This document shows, in pieces, positions 36,514-48,056 of a stretch of DNA of 64,000 nucleotides. The stretch is from NCBI GenBank assembly GCA_000827205.1, contig KN832575.1, positions 147,443 to 211,442 of the forward strand, read 5' to 3'. A model generated the notes under the pieces. That model was not told the DNA's origin. It saw nothing but the letters and a program-made list of their open reading frames with translations, and ran no database searches. Position numbers and translations under genes: made by a program. The stretch comes from Plicaturopsis crispa FD-325 SS-3. Taxonomy: Eukaryota > Basidiomycota > Agaricomycetes > Amylocorticiales > Amylocorticiaceae. The stretch's first letter is position 1; each line of letters begins with the position of its first letter.

Positions 36514-39241
36514 TCAAGCGCTTGCTTTGATGATGTCTGCGGCCTGAAGGCACCAGACGATATATCAGCACATAGCTGCGGAGGCGATATAATGGTGATG
36601 TGGCTCACTTTCTCCGCAATTGCGTATACCGTAGCCTGTGTGTGCGCCGATATCTGCAAGGGGATGATAGACGCATCGACCTGATAGAACGATCCCGATG
36701 GTGTCGTTAATAAGGTCACGTAGAAACAAGCGAGCTCCACACATACGACGCGCAGATTTGCAGTTCCGTATACCTTCAAACTGGGATCCACAACGCCGCC
36801 GTCTGCGCGGGGGAGCATGGCTGCCGTGCCGAGAGGATGGAAGCTCGTCGACAGGGTGTTCCGAACGTACTGCTCGAGCTCCTTCTTCGTCCCGGGCCCA
36901 GGCATCACCTCCTTTCCAACGAACGCGCCCAGAGCATTTGTCGCGATAGCCTTGCGCACCAGGTCAATTCCCGCAGCGAGTAAGGCTACGTCGACACCGT
37001 TGTCCAGGAAGCGCGGGTCGATGGCGGGCGAGTCGGTCGGGGTAGCTGACGTTATGTGCACTGAGCCGCGAGAGAACGGGTGCGTAAGGCCGACGAAGAA
37101 GAAAATGTACTTCTTTCCTGCCTCCGGCGTCGTTCCGAGCGCCGGGTAGAAGGCAGGAAACTCAGAAAACCTGGATTAACAGTATTGAGCGGCACTTGTC
37201 AAAATATCGCATTAAGCTTGCGACATACTCGACGACAGACGCATTATCGTCAGTGAGCCATTGTTTCTGCAACTCCAACCCTTTCTTCACACCCTCGGGG
37301 AGGTGATCAAAGCTGATGGCCTTCGCAGCCTCAGTCACCTCGGCGGCATAATCCTCAGACAGCGTCTTCAGCGGTGTGAATGCGAACACCGAAGTTGTCG
37401 ACGCGAATATGCCTTCCTTCTTCTTCTCACTGAGTATACTCACATCAGTGTCAAGAGAGATCCAGCAGCAAGCACTGGCGTACTAGAGCTCCCACTCAGC
37501 GGCAGCGCGAGCGGGGTCAGTGAGCAGAACGTCGACGCTTTCTTGTTTCGTATCCATCTCAGCCGTGAGGCAAGTAAACGAATGGTCCTTCCCAGCGAAT
37601 ATTTTAAGCACACGATAGCACGCTTATGAAGTAGGAGCTGAAAGTGACTCACCTCTGTCATGAAAGCAAGTTCCGGGGGTGTCAGAAAGATAAAACTTCG
37701 TATGGGCGTGAATGCCATCGAGCGAGCTTACGGAGGTTGTTTCCAACACCTGGTAGGTCGACAAGGACCGGTATTCCGTGTGCCCCCAGTACTTTGCTGT
37801 CGCCAATTCCTGATAGCTCCAGTAGCTGGGGTGTCTGGTATGAACCTGTGTATCGCATTTTAATATGAGTTTCTCGTTCGTCGGCATATGACTGTCTAAT
37901 ACACACCAGCGGCTAGGATGACCTCCTTCTTCGCGATAGCGACGAGCGTCTTGCCATCCTGAATGTACTCGACGCCCTCCGCGACCTTACCGGCTTCGGC
38001 GGAGTCGGTTTTGAAAAGCACGCGGGTGGCGCGCGCGCCGAGGATCGTCGTGAGATTCTTCTTAGAGCGGTTCGGCTCGTAGTATGCCTTTGATAAGAAT
38101 TGACCCATTAATTGACCCATTAATCCTGGACGTGACGAATATCAATGGAAAGACGAACTGTTGCGGCCGAGCTGCGCGTGACTTCCACAGGGTCGAGGGC
38201 GGCGTAGCTTGCCCATGTGCCGATGTTGTTTCCGTTGCTCTATTCAAGATGTAAAATTGATGCATGGACCAGTGGAGTTAAGTGGAGTCAGGACAGACGG
38301 TTTCGGGGTTGTATGGCACGCCTAGTGCCTTGAACGCTTCGATGAAGGCGCCATGCGCATCTGTTATCCACCGGGGAGTAGTTTTCTGAAGCGGTCCAGA
38401 GCTACCATGCGCAGATGTATCGACCTCCATGGCGAGCTTGGTCGTGGCTTCCTCGGTATACGTGAATGTTTCTGACTGGGGGAGAAGAGAACATCGATAA
38501 AGATTTTGGCATCTGGTAAGGCAGAGGCGTACTTTCTTAAAATACTTGAACAGCTCTGCCCAGTTCCATCCCGGGTTTCCCAGCTTCTCGAAGGCTTAAC
38601 GCCGACGCGGGGACATAAGTCGACGAGTATGAATGCATAGCAAACAGCATTGGACGCACCATCATACTCGTCTGCATGGCCCCTGCGTTTGGAAAAATGT
38701 CAATGATAATGTATGCAGTCAAATCAAGCTCGGGGCCCGCCTTGTGAGGAGCATAAAATTGATCTGGGCATGACGACATCAGGAAGTGTGGTAGATCGCT
38801 GATAGATAGTAAAGCGCACGAGGGTCGATCCACCGAGTCCCTTCCCTCTGTGATGGCGTAGATTAGCATATATGTTATATCGCCCGGTGCAAAGGGCACC
38901 ATCTCAAAGAGACCTGGGGAGATAGATTGGACGCCCGTTGGCGCCTGGTTGCGGCGTACTCATAAAAGTCCAGTCAACTTCGGGTTTCGTCAGGTTCTTC
39001 TGCATAAACCCTGCACATACGCGCGCGCAATCAGCTCGTGCACATCCTAGGCATCGACATCTAACTCACCCGGGATTTTGACATTGGTGCTGATGTCGGC
39101 AAGCGATGTGGTGTCCTGTCCAGCCTCGATGACGCCCACCGTGACATGCGGATCTTCGGCAAGGCGTGCAGCGACGACGAGGCCAGCGAGACCTCCGCCA
39201 ACAACAAGATAATCAAACGATAAGCCTTCTGAGGATGACAT
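36514..39241 (-). CDS. GMC oxidoreductase (FAD-dependent)
   Basis: The flavoenzyme starts at 39241 with [19 protein letters not shown] (FAD Rossmann motif) and the typical VGVIEAG strand. Later exons carry RGKGLGGST (second signature), [36 protein letters not shown] (second GMC signature) and [13 protein letters not shown]. The C-terminal catalytic pair is the His of [10 protein letters not shown] and the His of [19 protein letters not shown]. The stop is at 36514. Relatives oxidise alcohols, aryl alcohols, glucose or choline; the substrate here is open. Intron 38683-38740 seems to use a GC donor. Joining NNL to QDH needs a 2-base exon at 37653-37654, flanked by clear acceptor and donor sites. 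No disabling break was seen. There is no clear N-terminal secretion signal, so I infer an intracellular enzyme. Confidence 0.93.
37653..37654 (-). other. Apparent 2-base micro-exon in the GMC gene
   Basis: On the minus strand the sequence reads TTCATGACAG, then AG, then GTGAGTCAC. Upstream the exon ends CTCC before GTAAGC (donor at 37731). Downstream an exon starts GACCAT after CTGGGAAG (37588-37652 is intron). Only by keeping AG does the frame give L-Q-D-H, the invariant GMC motif. Confidence 0.65.
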
Positions 39242-40345
39242 GGTGCGGATGATGGGGCAGAGGCAAGAGAGACATCGGGCGCAGACAGAAGTCGCACTTA
39301 TAAAAGGAGCTGAATGGACTTGAGCGGCAATGACCCTACTTGGGCATGGATCTCACCAGGAATCAGAGTTCCATTGATGACCGGTGTATCTCTAGGTCGA
39401 GCCAGCGCCTGATAAAAGTTAGAACTTGGAGCAACCTAAGAACCAGCAGAGAATTGCAAAGATGTATAGCAACGACAGCGGTGCAGTCTGGCGTCCTTGT
39501 GGCGTTGTGTCCAACCAAAACATATGATTTAGAGAGAAAAGACGGAAGCAAAACGCTAGAAACTCTAAAAGTTGGGAGACGTGCAGACAGGGGCATGTCA
39601 AAATGTGGATGCCATGTGGCAGAATTGTGGCGTCAGCAGGCGTCAACACTTCCTGAATGCTTCGTACTCCGTAAGTCCATCTGGTTTTGCTGCAGCGAGT
39701 GACCTCTGGTGAAGCTGGTCAAATGTTTTCTGGCTGTATTCGCATCAAGTCCTCGCTATCTCTCGTGTGTTTACCCGAACGCACTCCAAGGCCTTGCTAT
39801 ACACGACCAAAAATGCTTAGCGTCTACGAGCGCTTATGATCTATCTCACGTTCGGACTGCACCTCTATATCATCGCCATTACTATCATGGGTCTATTCAA
39901 TACTAGGCGCACGCGATGGCACACGAAGGTATTCTACAATGATCATCATGATGCCTTTGCTCGTTTTGCCTTAATCCGACACCTGGTAGAGCCACTTCCA
40001 GCGTGCGTGCTCACACGCGGACTCTCAGGCGGTCCGCATACCATGGCCATTCCGGCCCAAATGTCCCAAATGTATGATACTGAAACACCTCTTGTTCGCC
40101 TCCCCCTCAGGTCAGGCCTCAGCAGCGCGACTGTCGGACGTGCACTTGATTCGTGGACCTGGTTCGGATGTTAGTGATCATCCCGTGAGCGCAAACTTTA
40201 TTCTCGATAAGTCGCAAAGTCACGCTGCAATCAGGAGACACATCAGCGTCCGCAGAGCATGCAGACGCTGTGTTTCTCCATGTTTCTATAAGTAAAGTAG
40301 CGCTCCCTCCTTTGTTGTACTGCCTGCATCGAAAGGTCTTGTACG
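39242..40345. other. Divergent intergenic region
   Basis: Shared upstream region of the GMC gene (minus) and a DUF6534-like gene (plus). CCTTTTATAAG (minus strand) at 39297-39307 could serve the GMC gene about 55 bases before its ATG; read on the plus strand it is TATAAAAGG. No other gene is recognisable. Confidence 0.4.
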
Positions 40346-42027
40346 ATGTCGGGTCAGGCTAGTGCTCCTCCTGCAATTGCTGGTGAACAGCTGCGCCTGT
40401 TGTGAGTGTCTGATTCATTGCACCGCACAAATCAAGAGCTGATAGCCGCCCAAGAATCGCGCCCTTTGTGAGTCTACCACACTTGCTTCGGTCGTGGCAC
40501 TCGCTCACGTTGCCCAAACAGTTTATAGGATGTTCGTTAAATTGGTCTCTCATGGGAATCCTGACGGTGCAGACGTGTATGTGTCCCTTGATATCAACAC
40601 CACTTTCGTGACTGAAATTATCATCATGCAGACATTTACTCGACTGTCCAATCGCCAGATCGATGGTTTATCAAATGCCTTGGCACGTCTGTTCACCTTG
40701 ATCTTTGCATGTGTGGGCGCTGACGGGCCACAGTCTATGGCATCTACCTGCTTGAGTGCGTACAGACGGTGTTTGCTACCCATGCAGCATGGGCATATCT
40801 CGTGGCAGGATGGGGCGATCAGGCTGTTCTAGCAGCATCGCCGTGGTCTGGCTCCGCATTAACGATATGCAGTTCAATAAGTGAGCCAGCCGTGTAACTC
40901 GCCTCAGGTTCGGAGTACTCATCTCTCTCTTCGTGCCGAGTAGTAGCAGCAATCGTCATGTGGTACTTTGCTTGGTGAGTCTTGCCGACCAGCATGTTGT
41001 GCTTTCGACAGATCTGAGCGTCGACTTGAAATACGACAGGAGGATATGGGTGCTGAGGAAAACGATTATAATGCGTCTTGGTGTCGTTCTTATCGTTTTA
41101 GTACGCTGGCTTGTCCATTTCATCTCGTCTGCGATTTTTGACAGTCTGATAAGGTCGCCCTCATGCAAATGGTCAGTGCCATCGTAGCATCCGTGCTTGC
41201 GGTCACTGCCGCGACTCCAACCCTGGAGCTGCTTCACCAGCTCCAAGCCGGTTTCACAATATGGCTCGCAGGAAGCTTTGCGGCCGATGTCCTCATTGCC
41301 AGTAGTATGATGATTATCGTACGTGCTTGCATCGCTGTCCCGCAGACTCCTGCCTAATTGTCATTTCATCATCAGCTCTCACAGATACAATCGGAAACAG
41401 CGTTTTCGTCTACGAAGGGGATGATCTCGCGCCTCATGGTGCATACCGTCCAGACAGGGCTTGTCACTGCAGTTGCAGCCGGTGTCGAACTCATTCTTTT
41501 CCTTGTGTTCACGACTAACAATCTTCACGCCACTGTGTAAGCGATTTCTGTGTTGAGCCCCTGCATCTTATATTAATCTTCCTGGTTCATAGTGCGTTTA
41601 TCCTTGGGAAACTGTGAGGGCTTTCTCATGTTCTTTGGCCGTGTGGGCGCCGACGAAACTCCTTGACTTGATTAGCTACTCCAACGTCCTCCTCGCTAAC
41701 CTCAACGCACGCACGCACATGCTCCGCATGTCAGACAGCGGCCGTGCGTCGCGCTCAACTGGAAGCACCTCCGACGCATATAGACTGGGCAGTAGATCTG
41801 CGCGCGATGCAAGAAGCGCTGCACGGATCGATTTCCAGCAACGGATGACGGCCGAGGCTCCCGTGGTGCACATCGCAACGACTGTTGAGGATGACTATTA
41901 TAATTCTGTAAGCTCGGGCATGCTCTACGTATGCAGCTGTGTCGCTGATGATCTGCATTCTGTATAGACACTGGATGACGCGCGGAAGATGGATTTTGGA
42001 CGTGACGGTATCACGAATGCTGTATGA
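40346..42027 (+). CDS. DUF6534-like multipass membrane protein, copy 1
   Basis: Twelve exons join in frame: 40346-40401, 40455-40467, 40522-40576, 40632-40682, 40734-40880, 40941-40974, 41040-41100, 41145-41318, 41376-41536, 41593-41613, 41676-41907 and 41968-42027, giving 354 residues. It follows the plan of the large basidiomycete DUF6534 family: seven-helix-like hydrophobic segments, LNWSLMGILTVQTYIY, VYGIYLLECVQTVFATH, VMWYFAWRIWVL, FAADVLIASSMMII, MVHTVQTGLVTA and FILGKLYSNVLLANLNAR. Function is unknown for the family. Exon 2 is only 13 bases, and intron 40683-40733 has a GC donor. It starts near the GMC gene on the opposite strand and lies upstream of a P450. Confidence 0.9.
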
Positions 42028-44440
42028 TGAGACGCTACACGATGGACGACTATTTATCAGGAAAGATTTCTGTATACATATGCATATGGGACCAAGCCCG
42101 GTGTGTTTCTTTATAACTTAACACGTGGTTTCTCCCTGCTGTATGTACAGTACACCACATTTTGAATTGCAGAGGGGTGGATGAATCTTTCCCTGTAATG
42201 TCTGCAGAGGAATGGCCAGGATATTGCGTGTGGGTAGGTGTGATGTTTATGCCTGCCGTCCTGTGGTCATTGATGCAGGCTATCATACAGATCACAGTAT
42301 GTGAGCTTAGATCTTCAGGGCGCAAAGCTATTTGCACACGACCCCTCCTCGCATATCCCCTCTTGCATGAGAATTTACAGGCCCTTGCTACATCCAATCT
42401 GTGCAACGATATCATCCGCTCGTAACGTCCTCTGTCCCACGCGGCCATAATCTTGCTGACTTCGACTGGCAGGGCACCAGTCTTTGATGGGCCCTGGCTC
42501 CCTGGGTGGTCGTACGAGGCTCGTATCGATGTTAACTCTCGAATGTTGTAGAGGCTGACAGGGACGCCTTTCTGTCGACAGGCACGGCGTCAGGCAGATG
42601 GCATTGAGCTACGCTGCTTGATGCTGAATACTGATTAAGATGCGTCTTTCGTACAGTCAAATTACAGAATACTCGCACCAATTCGGTCCCTAACACGAAG
42701 ACGGCCGGGTACGAGTGACTCAGTCGCCTGTGCACTCAATTCCCAGCGAAGAGAGTCGTGGTCTAATTCGCACGGCACTGGCCTCTTGGAAACTTCAGAC
42801 TGTACAGACTGTACAGCTCTCGGGGTTACACAGTGCGAAACGAGATCAGTGCAAGCCATCGATTCTCCACAGGTATTGTATCGTCGCCTTTCTATCCTGA
42901 TTCCAAATCTTTTTTGACAGCAGTGAAACTTTCATGTCCGCACACGGATTCTCTCCTAGTACTAGTTCGGACCCGGTCAGTTGCTTCCGTTGTTTCATAC
43001 ATGTCCAGTAAACTGACCCTTCGTGTTGTAGATCAAGGAGCTCGAGATGCCACTGGTGTAATCCATCCTCCGGCTCGAGCCAGTTTCATTGTTCTCACCG
43101 GTCTCCGCCTGTCGCAGTCACGGCTGTTAGGTAAGTACGAATTATAACATTGCCCTTTCAATATCTCACTGAAGCATATTGCAATGCTACCAGTGCAGCA
43201 TGCACGCGCAGTGGGAGTGCTATGCGGTACATGCGACAAGGATGTCATGCTTCCGCAGTATGCAACGCCTTGACAGCGGAGCTCTCGCTGACGTATTTCG
43301 AAGCGTATACTAGGACACAGCGGCTAGCTCTGGCAGCTGCGTCTTTCGGATAGATCCTGGAATCGATGGCTCTCACCTTGATCTTCCGGCTGAAAGATGA
43401 AGCACCTCCAAAACGTATTGCGTACTACGGTTGCATGACGTGGGGGCGTCAACCCTACATAGAGGGCGGTGGATCACTTGTAAGTTCTGTTTGCGCTTCC
43501 AGCTTGCTTTCCTACTCATCGCTCATTCTGCAGAATATCTCCCCTGCTGTTCTCGCCGTACGTTCACCGAGTCTGTGGGTTGTTCTCTCACCGAGCACTC
43601 CATCCGGCATCAGGGATGACACCTATGCCACCTATCTCGCAGACCGGCGACATCCTCAAGCCTTCGAGCTTAAGTACCTCTTCCAAGGTGTCCCGCCGGA
43701 ATCTTCACCTCCAATTGCTTTCTGGTGAGGGGGAAGGACATCGCAAGAGTTAGGATTTAACTGCGACAACAGGTCAAATTGACGCTTGTTGTATTGATAC
43801 TGATGTCGAGCGCGCGAGCCTAACCAAGCATAATATACCTGCATATGTCTAGCGTACGTGTACGTGTCACCGTTGTCCCATTTCACGCTATCCCTCAAAT
43901 AGAAAAAGACGCGTGAGGACGCTCTGTCTTGACACCTCTGCATGAAGTGATTCGCTCGTGTGGGTGAAAGCGGTCCTTTGAGCGGTGGATTATGGAAAGG
44001 ATCAACATTGCCCGTATGTGTGTAGGACTGATCCCGAGTAGTGGAGTACCGACGTGCAGAGAACGCGCGGCTCTGTTCGGGGCGCAAGACAGAGGACCCG
44101 GACGATAGTTCCGTGGCGGCATCAGATCAGACGGAGTGCTCTGGATGGATAGCAAGCTGAAGACGAAACCTACTCAAGAGTATTGTGTGGCTGTAGAATC
44201 CATCGGGACCATAGTCCCGGCGGTCAATATCTAGAGAGCGGCCGACTGGATTCGTGAAGTGGGGTAAGACCGGACAGCTCGTGAGATGCTCGACGACAGT
44301 CATGTCCAAAAAACTATATTTGAGCAGTTCCAGGAAGTGAAATTAAGCCTCGAGAGTGTGTCGTAAACCAACCGCTCAGGAAGCACGTTTGGTTTTCTGT
44401 AGAGTGCCAAGCGTGAGATCGTCTGTTCAGTCCAGTTGAA
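42028..44440. other. Unassigned stretch
   Basis: Pieces such as 43040-43131 (GARDATGVIHPPARASFIVL) and 43366-43728 read like exons, but I cannot join them or name a family. No supported gene. Confidence 0.35.
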
Positions 44441-44454
44441 TTTTGCGGAAGACA

Positions 44455-44945
44455 CGGGACAGGATGCCGCTATCGGATCGTACCTCACTGAACCTGACAG
44501 ACGGGGTAGGATGGGGGTTGTATGCTGGACTGATAACAGCAACTTGCTTGCGGGATCGGGTGACTGGGTGCATGTTATCGTGGTCTCGGGAGCGGCCGGG
44601 GCTTCCCAAGAGGCTTGGAGACCTCGTCTGTCTCCGTGAATTGCAAACGGCAGACGTATTACCTATTGTATGGCTCACTAGTTGTGGTGTTGGTAGCGGA
44701 CGCCAGCGCCGAGTGTCTGCTGCAAGTAAGCGCCACACGGACTCTAAAGGCGATCTGCGTCGCGGTTGAAGTATATCGAGTGTATCGAATGCAAGATGTC
44801 AGTAAGCCTTGACCTCTTCTAGATAGAATGGTGATGTGCCGTACCTCTATTATGTAGCATCGTTTGCTGCTGCATGTGCTACGTGGTACCCACGGACTCG
44901 GAGTTGATTCTACTCCCAGGCGCACTCTCTGATCCACGGCGAGGT
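44455..44945 (+). pseudogene. Possible fragment of a DUF6534-like gene
   Basis: A start at 44465 gives LNLTDGVGWGLYAGLITATCL, and another frame gives QTYYLLYG followed by TRTLKAICVAVE. This recalls the N-terminal helices of the DUF6534 family (L-Q-T-Y-x-Y ... L-K-x-x-V). I find no later exons and no C-terminal LYxNSLLANLN motif, so this may be a truncated copy or chance similarity. Confidence 0.25.
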
Positions 44946-45709
44946 TGAGACTGGTTAAGGTTGTCCGCCTCCGTCGGTGCTGATCATGCCAATATCTATC
45001 GTGGTGAATAGCCGGTCCTTAAAGGTATAGATGGGCGATCACTAAATAAACTTGGAAAGCAGTTAGTTTGTAGAGACTGAGCGAGATTCTCCTCCGTGTC
45101 TTCTATATATGTGCATGTGGCTACGAAAACGACTGTTCTGAAAATTGACTGCCTCCGAAATGAATCACGCCCAGGTCAGTGTACCTTCTGGCCGTCTACC
45201 AGGGCCGCCGGCTGAATGCATTTGCTGCCGTGCTCTTGTGAGCTCTTGTCAGGGCGGAAGATGCGCTCGACAAGAGCTGGATGTCGAGTTCGTCGTCGTC
45301 GGGCCCAGGGAGTAGGAAGAGGCTTCATGATCATCATGATTGCTCCCTCGTATGTGTCCTCTGTCTTTCTCGCTGTCCGTGAGCGCTGAGAATAAAGGCG
45401 CCGCCGCCGGCCTGCGAGGTTCGTTCGGTGTAATAGGCGCCATGTGAGTGGAGAAGGTTTCTAATGCAGATCAGAATCCAGTTCTCGAAATCTCATCACT
45501 TTTTTCCGATCTCGATACTTTTTCGATTGCGGTGCACAACGTCGTACCAAACGGCGACATCTCACCAGAATAGCAGTCTTCGGACTTGCAAGATGGAGAA
45601 CAAGGCGCCGCGAGGTCTCACTCCGCCATTCTAGACATAAAACGGAACCAAATTGTCCTGTCGCGCCTCTACTCCTCCCCTCTCAACCTGCATATTCGCA
45701 TTAGTACTC
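44946..45709. other. Spacer upstream of the second cluster P450
   Basis: No gene is recognisable; a minus-strand frame at 45249-45443 has no supporting motif. Confidence 0.4.
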
Positions 45710-47716
45710 ATGGACACCGTCGTCCTGGTTGCCCTCGGCCTTTGTCTCGTCACTGCCCTTTCCCTCGCGTTTACACGTCGAAAACATGCCGCCTACCCTC
45801 CTGGGCCGCCTATGCGACCCCTCATAGGGAACATCCTCCGCGTCCCCGCCAAACATCCGTGGTTAGGGTTTACAGAGTTGAAGGAAACATATGGTGCGTG
45901 TAACTGCTCCTGACAGCAGATGCGGAGCTCCTCTTAACGCATCATACAGGCGATCTTGTGTACTTTAAAGGCCTTGGAAATTCTGTTCTCGTTCTCAACA
46001 CTCTCAAGGCCGTGAACGACCTCTTGGAACGACGAGGGAACATCTACAGTCATCGGCCCATTCTCACCATGGTCGGCGAGCTCATGGGTCTTACACACGT
46101 ACTTCCATCATTTCTTGCTGAAGCGCTCCGCGTCTGACGCGATTCATACAGGGCATGGTCATGATGCCAGCAAATAAGACATGGGCGATGCACAGAAAAT
46201 TTGCCCGGATAGCATTGAACCCAGAAGCGGTGAAGAAGTACCATCCACTTCAGGAAGACCTAGCAACGGTCTTGGTCAAGGACATCATTGCGACGCCTGA
46301 GGACTTCATTCTGCACATCCGTCGGTAGGTTATCTTGCTTCAAGATGATTGTTCATCTTCTTCAACGGTGTTCACCCCTGCAGAGCGTCAGGCCGAATCG
46401 TTATGTCGGTCACATACGGACTTCCGGTAGACGCGTCATACGATGAGGTATATCTGCATTCGTCCACAGCTGAAGAGATCCACTCACATGCTGCATACAG
46501 TACGTTGCTGACGCCGAGCTAGCGATGGAAATCATATGTCAGGCTATGGCACCCGGCGCACACATCGTCGACATTATTCCTGCCTGTGGGTACCACTCAT
46601 CACCGGACAACGTGACCGTCATCTCATTTTTAATTTCTAGTGAAACACCTTCCGCGGTGGCTCCCCTTCATAAAGTTTCACCAACATGGCGACTATGGTC
46701 GCCAGGCCATCCTTGACTCCATAGAGAAACCGTTCAATCGCGTCAAGGAGGAGCTTGTGAGTAATGTGCTGATGCATTCAGTGCAATGCTCATTTCATCT
46801 CGGCAATGTTACAGAAAGCAGGCACTGCGCGTCCGTCGATAGTCAGCAGTCTCCTTGAGGACACCGATGTCAACAGCGAAGACAACTTCCAAGAGACCGT
46901 CCAATGGATAGCAGGCGTCTTGTACGGAGGTTAGTAAGTTCCCTATCATTTGTGTCCGTTACCGTCTGATCAATTATTCAGCTGGTGGAGAGACCGTTTT
47001 CACGACGGTGGAAGTATTCATGCTGCTCATGGCGCGTTACCCGGAGAAACAGCGTAAGGCGCAGGCAGAAATCGACAGCGTGGTTGGAGCGGACAGACTT
47101 CCAACTATCGCGGATCGACCCGATCTACCATATGTTGAGGCGCTGATTAAGGAGACAATGCGATGGTACCCCGCAGTTCCGCTAAGTACGCAACCTTTCC
47201 TAGTTACGCGGGCATCGTATCTAACTCGGTTGATAAGGTATCGCGCGGCGCACCGCGGAAGATGATGTATACCAAGGCTATCTCATTCCTAAGGGCACGG
47301 TTGTCTTCCCGAATGTCTGGGCTATCTCGCACGACGCAGCAAACAGTAAACATGACCCTGCGGACTTCGTTCCCGAGCGATTCCTGGACGACGAGGGAGA
47401 GGTGAACCCGGCCAATTATGCATTCGGTTTCGGCCGCAGGCTCTGCCCGGGAAAGCACCTTGCAGAGAACTCCGTGTTCATCTTCGTCGCGTCTATCCTA
47501 AGCTGTCTCGACGTCTCTCCACCGAAAGATGCGCATGGGAACGAATTACCGGTGGAGGTCACATATACAACCGGCCTCGTAAGGTGCGTACAACTACTCC
47601 CATGCTTTGCGGCAGTCTTGCTCTAACCCTCTTTTTCTTCAAGTTGTCCCGAAAATTTCCGCGTCGACACCGTCCCTCGACCATCCGCAAAAGCAAAGCT
47701 CGCCCACTACATATAA
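45710..47716 (+). CDS. Cytochrome P450 monooxygenase, second in the UbiA cluster
   Basis: The start ATG at 45710 gives an N-terminal anchor ([17 protein letters not shown]) and hinge ([15 protein letters not shown]). Exon joins checked by frame give [21 protein letters not shown] (C-helix W-x-x-x-R) and [14 protein letters not shown] (I-helix, A-G-x-E-T). They also give IKETMRWYP (E-x-x-R), DFVPERFL and the haem loop [17 protein letters not shown]. The last exon ends KAKLAHYI at 47716. At about 510 residues it looks complete. It belongs to the same broad basidiomycete group as the P450 at 30-32 kb but is clearly not a recent copy of it. It is flanked on both sides by DUF6534-like genes. Its role in the cluster is inferred from position only. 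Confidence 0.94.
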
Positions 47717-48056
47717 TCACACCCTCATTTACCCCTCAACATATTTACCCCAGTCCTTCTTCTCGCTACTATTTAACTCTCCCATTGGAATTGCCAACGT
47801 CTTGTTGTAATCACACACACATGCATTATCAAAATAGATTATAACAGCATCATTTTCCGAAAAAAAATTGAAGTGTCGTAAGTTGGATTCTGCTCTTTAC
47901 TTGCTCTGCTCCAGATGTGGGACTTGAGAGAGCATCAACTTGCTACTCGATGCACTAAGTGTGTATCAACAATCGGCCATCGGTCTTCATCGGAGCGTCG
48001 AGCGGCTAGATCTAACGATAGAGTACGAGACTGAAGCGCTCATGGGAAAAATGAAA
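47717..48056. other. Convergent 3' spacer
   Basis: Between the ends of the P450 (plus) and DUF6534-like copy 2 (minus). A short plus frame (47940-48173) overlaps the latter's 3' end and has no known motif. Confidence 0.4.

Noticed and set aside
42028-44440. A further gene in the cluster
   Set aside because: Exon-like pieces could not be joined by splice sites in frame, and no family is recognisable.
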